This document shows, one piece after another, positions 1 through 4,691 of a stretch of DNA of 5,764 bases. The stretch comes from Bacillota bacterium (GTDB taxonomy: Bacteria; Bacillota; DTU030; DUMP01): contig JAAYHG010000038.1 of assembly GCA_012735455.1 (NCBI GenBank), forward strand, positions 1 to 5,764, written 5' to 3'. How positions within the stretch are numbered: the stretch's first letter is position 1; every line of letters starts with the position of its first letter. The position numbers were made by a program, and so were the translations under genes. The notes below the pieces were generated by a model. That model worked only from the letters and a program-made list of their open reading frames with translations, had not been told where the DNA came from and ran no database searches.

Positions 1-290
1 GCTCTATTGAAATCCAATGTATACTTATTATATGGGTTGGATATGGTTGTCCTCGAACCAGGCTGCAAGATAGCAGGGTGATTACCCGCTGTCGGCGTTA
101 TATTGTATTGCATTAGTCTTGGTATTGTAAAAGCTCCAAGCAAGGCCACAGCAAGACAAGCAAAGGCTGCGGCATAGTGCTTAGTCACAATAGGATGACG
201 CTTGGGCCTTCCATTGGCAAACGAAATAATTCTTTGATGCAATGTACCTGAAACCGATGTTTTATCCATGTATTCATTATATGGTCTCAT
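1..290 (-). CDS. Partial gene for a membrane-anchored presumed anti-sigma factor (3' end beyond window)
   Basis: This open frame of 96 codons starts at the ATG at 290-288 and runs off the left edge without a stop. The start is fixed by a strong AAGGAGGAGG site just upstream and lies 14 bases inside the 3' end of the sigma gene, the usual translationally coupled sigma/anti-sigma arrangement. The first ~38 residues are polar and presumably cytosolic, where such proteins bind their sigma factor. One hydrophobic segment follows at about residues 39-57 (YAAAFACLAVALLGAFTIP), then a polar stretch that would lie outside the membrane. The anti-sigma role is inferred from position and topology. I see no zinc-binding HxxxCxxC motif of the ZAS class in the visible part. 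The partner sigma gene is broken, so the protein may have lost its target. It could also be some other membrane protein cotranscribed with the sigma gene. Confidence 0.6.
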   Translation of the reverse strand, partial: MRPYNEYMDKTSVSGTLHQRIISFANGRPKRHPIVTKHYAAAFACLAVALLGAFTIPRLMQYNITPTAGNHPAILQPGSRTTISNPYNKYTLDFNR

Positions 291-559
291 AGTCCTCCTC
301 CTTTAAGACAGATTTGAGCTTCTGCCGGGCACGAGTTAAATGGCTTCTGATAGTGGATTCCTTTTGTCCGGTCAGTCTAGAAATATCCTTTATGGAATAA
401 CCTTCGTAATAGAACAGATGGATGACAGTGCGGTATTTGGGAGGTAGGGTCGGCATCTGATACGTTTGCTGTAATAGCGAGTGCAGTGCGATAGAGCCTG
501 TTTTCATACTTTGTTACAAATAACTCAAAGTCCTCCGGTGGATAGGACCCAGATGCCAT
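277..559 (-). pseudogene. ECF-type sigma-70 factor, disrupted by an internal frame-shifting deletion
   Basis: Two pieces of one ECF sigma factor lie in different frames. From the ATG at 559-557 the first ~36 residues read as a region 2 start (FELFVTKYENRLYRTALAIT, then ANVSDA). This frame continues as unrelated residues to a stop at 377-379. In the other frame, from about 456 to the stop at 277-279, the sequence is a textbook region 4: LPPKYRTVIHLFYYEGYS, then the helix-turn-helix GQKESTIRSHLTRARQKLKS. The junction is near 449-457. Intact family members are about 160-190 residues. Here roughly 95 can be assembled, so about 70-90 residues (the rest of region 2, which binds the -10 element and core polymerase, and the linker) are missing, and the deletion also shifts the frame. 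The ATG has a GAGGGGG ribosome binding site at 568-574. No functional sigma factor can be made as it stands. Confidence 0.85.
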
Positions 560-588
560 TAGCCTTACCCCCTCAACCTATATATGCT

Positions 589-616
589 TTAGACGACAAA
601 AAGGCTGCAAAGTATC
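589..616 (-). promoter_or_regulatory. Candidate ECF-type autoregulatory promoter for the broken sigma gene
   Basis: On the minus strand a GATAC-TTT element (616-609) is followed by CGTCTAA (595-589). Exactly 16 bases separate TAC from CGTC. This resembles the ECF pattern of an AAC-type -35 and a CGTC-type -10 at 16-17 bases, although the -35 has T in place of the first A of AAC. A start about 7 bases downstream would give a leader of ~25 bases carrying the GAGGGGG ribosome binding site. ECF sigma genes usually transcribe themselves, so position and motif agree. The call rests on short motifs only. Confidence 0.4.
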
Positions 617-682
617 GTGAATAAGCAGGAGGGCGAAAGGATCGTCAACCCTGAACGATGGATCCCCAAGTCAATGCTTCTG

Positions 683-691
683 TGTTAGAAT
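683..691 (+). promoter_or_regulatory. Possible extended -10 promoter element upstream of map
   Basis: TGT-TAGAAT matches the housekeeping -10 at five of six positions and has the extended TG. No convincing -35 sits 16-18 bases upstream. It lies about 50 bases before the GTG start of map, in a 183-base divergent gap shared with the sigma gene. Weak call. Confidence 0.3.
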
Positions 692-730
692 GGACAGGGA
701 ACTTTGGCAGTTAGCGGTGTCGAGAACGTA

Positions 731-735
731 AGGAG
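731..735 (+). promoter_or_regulatory. Ribosome binding site that sets the map start
   Basis: AGGAG, preceded by A at 730, lies 7 bases before the GTG at 743. The longer in-frame TTG at 704 has no comparable site. This spacing favours the GTG as the true start. Confidence 0.75.
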
Positions 736-742
736 AGATAAA

Positions 743-1489
743 GTGGTTGTTCTAAAATCCAAGGAAGAAATCCGCCAGATGCGTGAGGCGGGCCAATTGC
801 TTGCTGTGTGCCACAAGGAAATAGAAAAAATAATTGAGCCGGGTATCACAACCCTAGATATTGACAGCTTTGTAGAGGATTTTCTCAAAAGACACGGTGC
901 CACACCGGAACAGAAGGGATATAAAGGCTATAAGTATGCCACTTGCGCCTCTGTTAATGATGAAATCTGCCACGGTTTTCCTAGAAAGACTCCTTTAGAG
1001 AATGGTGATATAGTGACCATTGATATGGTGGTTAATCTAGGTGGTGCCCTGGCAGACTCTGCTTGGTCTTATGCGGTTGGCAAGATCTCTGATACAGCAA
1101 AACGCTTATTAGAAGTGACACATGGAGCTTTGTATAAGGGTATTGAGCGGGCGATAATTGGCAATAGGATTGGCGACATTGGGCATTCGATTCAGACTTA
1201 TGTAGAAACGCAGGGTTATTCCGTGGTTAGAGACTTCACTGGCCATGGCATTGGACCCAGTATACACGAGGACCCGCAGATCCCCCATTTTGGCAACCCG
1301 GGAAGGGGCCTTAGATTACAGGAAGGTATGGGCATCACAATAGAACCCATGATAAATGAAGGGACATGGCACAGCCGGGTGGACCCCAATGGTTGGACAG
1401 CTAGGACTGTCGATGGTAAGTTGTCGGCCCAGTATGAACATACAGTGGCCATAACAGCAGATGGGCCGCTGATCCTGACTCGGGCATAG
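743..1489 (+). CDS. map: Type I methionine aminopeptidase
   Basis: This cytosolic metalloprotease removes the initiator methionine from new proteins whose second residue is small. The GTG start is chosen for its ribosome binding site and because the product then opens as family members do (MVVLKSKEEIRQMREAG), giving 248 residues, close to the usual ~250. All five metal ligands are present: Asp94 (VTIDM), Asp105 (ALADSAW), His168 (FTGHGIG), Glu201 (TIEPM) and Glu232 (QYEHT). Each is offset by three from the E. coli enzyme numbering. The substrate-binding His77 (CHGFP) and His175 (IHEDP) are also there. There is no N-terminal SEC-C or other zinc-finger extension. It is followed after 24 bases by the broken DUF1905 gene and may be cotranscribed with it. 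It is not in the adk-map-infA ribosomal neighbourhood, so it may be an additional paralogue; that is inference from context. Activity looks intact. Confidence 0.95.
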   Translation: MVVLKSKEEIRQMREAGQLLAVCHKEIEKIIEPGITTLDIDSFVEDFLKRHGATPEQKGYKGYKYATCASVNDEICHGFPRKTPLENGDIVTIDMVVNLGGALADSAWSYAVGKISDTAKRLLEVTHGALYKGIERAIIGNRIGDIGHSIQTYVETQGYSVVRDFTGHGIGPSIHEDPQIPHFGNPGRGLRLQEGMGITIEPMINEGTWHSRVDPNGWTARTVDGKLSAQYEHTVAITADGPLILTRA

Positions 1490-1513
1490 ACGAGATAGCC
1501 TGGAGCTAAGGGG

Positions 1514-1995
1514 ATGAAAATGGTCATGGAGAGGGAGTATCGCTTCGAGGCGGACATTCAGCCGATTGAAGATTTGGATGGTGCGTACGTGGGATTTCCG
1601 TACAATGTAGAGACGGAGTTTGGTACCAAGGGTCAGGTTAAGGTTGTGGCGGCTTCGACGGGATGGGGTATAGAGGTATCCTAACCAAAATGAAAACGCC
1701 CTGTCATATAATTATGGTACAAAAGGCCATCAGGAAGGCTATTGGGAAACAGCCTGGAGATATGGTGTCAGTTACAATTAAGGTTGATAACGAGAACAGG
1801 GTTGACCCTTTACCGGAAGGATTAAAGTCTTTCCTCTCCCAGAACCCGGAAGCAGAACAGTTCTTCAACGGACTTACTGCCAGCCAAAAGAACACCTTCA
1901 TCAGGTATATTACCTCGGCCAAGAGAGAGGACACTGTTGCGAGGCGAATCAAAAGAGTCACTGAGATGGTCGCTCACAAAGAAAAGATTCGATAG
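1514..1995 (+). pseudogene. DUF1905 plus YdeI/OmdA-type protein, interrupted by a one-base frameshift
   Basis: From the ATG at 1514 the frame encodes the start of a DUF1905 domain (FEADIQPIEDLDGAYVGFPY, then a stretch ending FGTKGQVKV) and stops at 1682-1684. The rest of the family pattern resumes in another frame from about 1657: GYRGILTKMKTPCH, then KAIRKAIGKQPGDMVSVTI completing DUF1905. A C-terminal YdeI/OmpD-associated helical domain follows (FFNGLTASQKNTFIRYITSA, then ARRIKRVTEMVA). Restoring one T in the TTC near 1654-1655 rejoins the frames as VVAAFDGMGYRGIL and gives a 160-residue protein of normal family size. In-frame ATGs at 1514, 1520 and 1526 are possible starts; AAGGGG at 1508-1513 best serves 1520. 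The biochemical role of the family is not established, though the C-terminal domain has been linked to bacteriocin protection. The break is a real pseudogene or a sequencing error. A V where family members usually have R (DTVARRIKR) hints at drift. Confidence 0.8.
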
Positions 1996-2092
1996 TCTAA
2001 GTAAGCCTTCCTTTTGGAAGCTGTTAAACAAGGAGAAGAGGGGCGACATGAGATTTTTGGTTAGTAGTGCTGATCCCCAAAGAACAGTCCAG

Positions 2093-2119
2093 CCTGTAGG
2101 CAATCCTACAGGTTTCTTT
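2093..2119 (+). terminator. Probable intrinsic terminator after the map-DUF1905 unit
   Basis: CCTGTAGG (2093-2100), a CAAT loop and the perfect complement CCTACAGG (2105-2112) form an 8-bp hairpin, followed at once by TTTCTTT. The T tract lies on the plus-strand side only, so it would stop transcripts reading rightward from map and the DUF1905 gene. The tract is interrupted by one C, so efficiency is uncertain. Confidence 0.6.
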
Positions 2120-2263
2120 GTGTATGAATACCACCCTTTCTCAACCCACCGGTGACTGCTACTGTCCCTTGTGTCCAAGTTGGAAGCATGACCCGGCCCT
2201 GCTGTGATGCTGGGGGTTACGGCCTGGTGACAGTGTTTCCAGCCAGGGTTGTTTTGGGTAACG

Positions 2264-2280
2264 GCTATTTGTCAAATGGC
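2264..2280. promoter_or_regulatory. Palindrome upstream of the DUF1538 promoter, possible operator
   Basis: GCTATTTG-T-CAAATGGC is an inverted repeat with 8-base arms and one mismatch (a G-T pair) around a single central base. A one-base loop is too small for an RNA hairpin, so if it matters it would be as a DNA binding site. It lies ~50 bases upstream of the -35, where an activator could bind. No known regulator motif is recognised. Confidence 0.2.
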
Positions 2281-2330
2281 AGTGCTGGAGGCGACGTTTG
2301 ACTCGTGCGATGCTGCATCCTAACAGTTGG

Positions 2331-2359
2331 TTGGCGGTAGCTGGGTTTTGTGATATAAT
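2331..2359 (+). promoter_or_regulatory. Extended -10 housekeeping promoter for the DUF1538-PII operon
   Basis: TTGGCG at 2331-2336 (four of six against TTGACA) and a perfect TATAAT at 2354-2359 are separated by 17 bases. The -10 has the extended TG (TGATATAAT). Transcription from about 2366 would leave a leader of ~68 bases before the ATG at 2434. A weaker pair upstream (TTGACT at 2298, TAACAG at 2321) is possible but much poorer. Confidence 0.7.
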
Positions 2360-2420
2360 CAACTCCAAGTGGGAATTGTCATTACGCATTGAAGGACCCG
2401 CTGTTCATCGACCGTGCTGT

Positions 2421-2426
2421 AAGGAG
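2421..2426 (+). promoter_or_regulatory. Ribosome binding site that sets the DUF1538 gene start
   Basis: AAGGAG lies 7 bases before the ATG at 2434. The longer in-frame TTG at 2389 has nothing similar in front of it, so the shorter start is preferred. Confidence 0.8.
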
Positions 2427-2433
2427 TGCTTAT

Positions 2434-3936
2434 ATGGATTTTGTCAAAAAGATGTCCGAAGTAGTAATGTCCGTTATACCTATAGTTATTATTGTGCTAA
2501 TTCTTCATTTTACTATTGCGCCTTTGGATGCGCTTACTTTGCAAACATTTACTATAGGAGCTATCATGGTCGTTCTCGGGTTGGGGATTTTCAATTTCGG
2601 CGTGGACGTTAGCATGGTCCCAATGGGTGAAGAAGTTGGGGCTGCAATGACCAAGAGGCGTAGCCTTGCTTTAGTCCTGATCCTTGGTTTCCTTACTGGC
2701 TTTATGGTTACAATAGCCGATCCCGATTTACAGGTATTGGCGCAGCAGGTGTTTCAAGCATCAGAAGGGATGGTCTCACATGCCGTACTGATGGTAACGG
2801 TTTCTGTCGGCTTAGGATTAACGGTAGCTTTGGCATTATTGCGCATCCTTTTACAGATTCCAATCTCTCGTGTGCTTCTGTTTTTGTGGATCGTTATCTT
2901 TGCACTGGCTGCCATCGTCACTTTTGTTGCTCCGGATTTCCTATCGGTTGCATTTGATTCCGGCGGTGTTACAACCGGACCCCTGACGGTACCTTTTATA
3001 CTGGCGCTTGGTGTAGGCGTTGCCTCAGTTCGTGGTGATAAGAAGGCAGAAGATGACAGCTTTGGTTTATTGGGGCTCGCGTGCACAGGGCCAGTTATAG
3101 CAGTGCTGGCTTTAGGGTTAATTTTCGGCGGCGCCGAATCGTCCCAGGCTTCCATATCCGCTGGTGCGGAAGCAGCTGCGGATACCGGACTTTGGATGAC
3201 AATCCTGGCGACGATTAGACATGAGCTTTCAAAAGCCCTAATCGCGCTGTCACCTATAGTAGTGATTTTTATTGGCATGCAACTCACTTTACTTAAACTA
3301 TCACGCAGGGCTTTGCGAAGGATATGCATCGGGCTGGTTTTTACGCTGATAGGATTAGTGTTGTTCTTAACAGGGGTCAATGCCGGCTTTAGCGGTACAG
3401 CCCGTGAGCTGGGCCAGGATCTGGCCTTCAATAATAGCTGGGCATTGATACCTGTGGGTGTTATTCTAGGCTTTTCTGTAGTTTTCGCTGAGCCATCAGT
3501 ATACGTTTTGAATAGTCAGGTTGAGGAAGTGACTGGTGGATATGTTAATAGGAGAATAATACTAGGTGCCCTAGGGATCAGTGTAGCCGCGGCCGTAGGT
3601 CTTTCCATGTTAAGAATTCGGACAGGTAGCAGTATCTGGTGGTTTGTTCTGCCTGGTTATGCGTTTGCGTTTCTAATAATGCGCAAGTCTCCGCCTTTAT
3701 TTACAGCAATTGCCTTTGATTCTGGTGGAGTTGCCACGGGTCCCATGACTGCTACTTTCGTACTAGCATTGGCTATAGGCGCCTCGCAGGGGTTGGGAGG
3801 CAATGTACTTGCGGATGCTTTTGGTGTGGTGGCCATGGTGGCCATGATGCCGATAATTGTGCTTCAGGCTGTAGGCATGATTTATGAGAGCAAGACTAAG
3901 AAAGTAAGGTTGCTGGAAGAAGGGCAAGAAGTGTAA
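2434..3936 (+). CDS. DUF1538 family integral membrane protein, two tandem repeats, probable transporter
   Basis: This 500-residue, very hydrophobic protein has about 14 likely membrane segments arranged as two halves. Each half carries the same landmarks. The first is an acidic motif before a QV pair: ADPDLQVLAQQV at 95-106 and AEPSVYVLNSQV at 352-363. The second is the family signature: AFDSGGVTTGP at 173-183 and AFDSGGVATGP at 427-437. After the signature comes a small-residue-rich helix (LALGVGVAS, LALAIGAS). The repeated Asp, Ser and Gly residues within the membrane region suggest a substrate or ion path at the interface of an inverted or pseudo-symmetric fold. From memory, a pair of DUF1538 proteins (UmpA and UmpB) in Halomonas was reported to act together as a sodium/proton antiporter; here both units are in one chain. 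The substrate in this organism is not shown by the sequence. The start follows its AAGGAG site. The PII-like gene begins 47 bases downstream and is probably cotranscribed, which suggests control of this protein by a nucleotide-sensing partner. Confidence 0.85.
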   Translation: MDFVKKMSEVVMSVIPIVIIVLILHFTIAPLDALTLQTFTIGAIMVVLGLGIFNFGVDVSMVPMGEEVGAAMTKRRSLALVLILGFLTGFMVTIADPDLQVLAQQVFQASEGMVSHAVLMVTVSVGLGLTVALALLRILLQIPISRVLLFLWIVIFALAAIVTFVAPDFLSVAFDSGGVTTGPLTVPFILALGVGVASVRGDKKAEDDSFGLLGLACTGPVIAVLALGLIFGGAESSQASISAGAEAAADTGLWMTILATIRHELSKALIALSPIVVIFIGMQLTLLKLSRRALRRICIGLVFTLIGLVLFLTGVNAGFSGTARELGQDLAFNNSWALIPVGVILGFSVVFAEPSVYVLNSQVEEVTGGYVNRRIILGALGISVAAAVGLSMLRIRTGSSIWWFVLPGYAFAFLIMRKSPPLFTAIAFDSGGVATGPMTATFVLALAIGASQGLGGNVLADAFGVVAMVAMMPIIVLQAVGMIYESKTKKVRLLEEGQEV

Positions 3937-3970
3937 CAAGAATGGAAAGATGCTTAAGCCTACAAGCAGA

Positions 3971-3976
3971 AGGAGG
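3971..3976 (+). promoter_or_regulatory. Ribosome binding site that sets the PII-like gene start
   Basis: AGGAGG lies 7 bases before the GTG at 3984. The upstream in-frame ATG at 3942 is only five bases after the DUF1538 stop and has no such site; it would add 14 residues unlike a PII N-terminus. Confidence 0.8.
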
Positions 3977-3983
3977 AAAGTGT

Positions 3984-4691
3984 GTGAACCAAGTACCCCA
4001 AAACGGTGTGCTTATAGCTGTAATTGTCAATAAAGGTATGGGATCCAAGGTAGCCAGAGCCGCTGCTCAGAAAGGTAGCGTTTACAATACTATCCTCAAT
4101 GGGAAGGGAACCGCAAACAAGAGAATCCTGTCCCTTTTTGGGCTTGACAGTCTTGATCGAGAAGTCGTGCTCTCCCTGTCGACTCCTGGCCAAGAGGACG
4201 ATATTGTTGCCGGCATTCTGAGTACTACAGGACTTCAAGAGCCAGGTCATGGAATCTTGTTTAGGCTTCCTCTCAAAGTACTCTTGGCTCCAAAGAAGTC
4301 TGTGCCGACTGAGGCGGTGCGGTCTAATTTGAAGGAAGGGAGTTCTGAGGAGATGGATAATCCTGTGCCCTTTGAGCTGATTGTGACAATAGTTGATCGA
4401 GGATTGGCTGAAGATGTTGTGGCTGCCTCCAAGGCAGCTGGAGCGCAGGGCGGTACGATCATCCACGGGCGTGGAACTGGTACCCACCACGAAACGCAGA
4501 CCTTCTTAGGTATCTCCATTGAACCTGAGAAGGACATTGTCCTAACACTAATACCGCAGGATAAAACCAAGGCTGTATTAGATGCAATTGTTAAGGAGCT
4601 GTCTTTGGATAAGCCGGGCAAGGGCATTGCATTTGTGCTGAGTGTGGAGAAGACAGTTGGTCTTGTCCATGGGCAAAAGGGTAAGTCTTAG
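3984..4691 (+). CDS. Tandem PII-like signalling protein (two divergent PII domains)
   Basis: This soluble protein of 235 residues (GTG start) is about twice the usual ~110 of a PII subunit. It reads as two PII-like ferredoxin-fold domains at about 8-102 and 129-227, joined by a polar linker (103-128). The second domain is the clearer: FELIVTIVDRGLAEDVVAAS, then AGAQGGTIIHGRGTG at the strand leading to the T-loop, and a C-terminal PGKGIAFVLSVEKTVG close to the second PII signature. The first has the matching NGKGTANKR and PGHGILFRLPLKVLL. Both T-loops are short and lack the conserved Tyr of GlnB/GlnK, so classical uridylylation is unlikely. PII proteins trimerise and bind adenine nucleotides or 2-oxoglutarate to control transporters and enzymes; which ligand binds here cannot be told. 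Its place 47 bases after the DUF1538 transporter suggests it gates or senses that protein. It is probably not a general nitrogen regulator. Confidence 0.85.
   Translation: MNQVPQNGVLIAVIVNKGMGSKVARAAAQKGSVYNTILNGKGTANKRILSLFGLDSLDREVVLSLSTPGQEDDIVAGILSTTGLQEPGHGILFRLPLKVLLAPKKSVPTEAVRSNLKEGSSEEMDNPVPFELIVTIVDRGLAEDVVAASKAAGAQGGTIIHGRGTGTHHETQTFLGISIEPEKDIVLTLIPQDKTKAVLDAIVKELSLDKPGKGIAFVLSVEKTVGLVHGQKGKS

Larger units (their letters stand above)
1996..2433. other. 438-base gap between the DUF1905 pseudogene and the DUF1538 gene
   Basis: This stretch holds a probable terminator (2093-2119) and a promoter (2331-2359), listed separately. Between them, about 2120-2330, I see no protein of a known family, no tRNA and no recognisable riboswitch. 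Short inverted repeats occur: CTTCC-TTTT-GGAAG at 2007-2020, a CCCGGC/GCTGGG pair within 2190-2215, and ATTTG-T-CAAAT at 2267-2277. The part near 2190-2260 is richer in G+C than its surroundings. Confidence 0.5.

Noticed and set aside
277..507. A stand-alone region 4 protein starting at the ATG at 507
   Set aside because: Its first ~17 residues are an out-of-frame reading of the sigma N-terminus and no ribosome binding site precedes it. It is the 3' part of the broken gene.
377..559. A 60-residue minus-strand protein beginning MASGSYPPEDF as a separate gene
   Set aside because: Only the first ~36 residues resemble an ECF sigma factor; the tail is out-of-frame region 4. It is the 5' part of the broken sigma gene.
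1640..1670. Programmed frameshift in the DUF1905 gene
   Set aside because: No slippery heptamer, no internal ribosome-binding-like stimulator at the right distance and no evident downstream structure; this family is not known to use recoding.
2007..2020. CTTCC-TTTT-GGAAG hairpin as a terminator of the DUF1905 gene
   Set aside because: The stem is only five base pairs and no T tract follows; the hairpin at 2093-2112 is a much better candidate.
2048..2155. A 35-codon frame starting MRFLVSSADPQ with a purine-rich stretch upstream
   Set aside because: It runs straight through the terminator-like hairpin at 2093-2119, matches no family I know, and its AGGAG is 12 bases from the ATG. Probably chance.
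2754..3431. A long minus-strand frame of 225 residues opposite the DUF1538 gene
   Set aside because: Low-complexity Ala/Ser/Thr/Pro/Lys-rich composition typical of the antisense of a hydrophobic membrane protein; no ribosome binding site and no family match.
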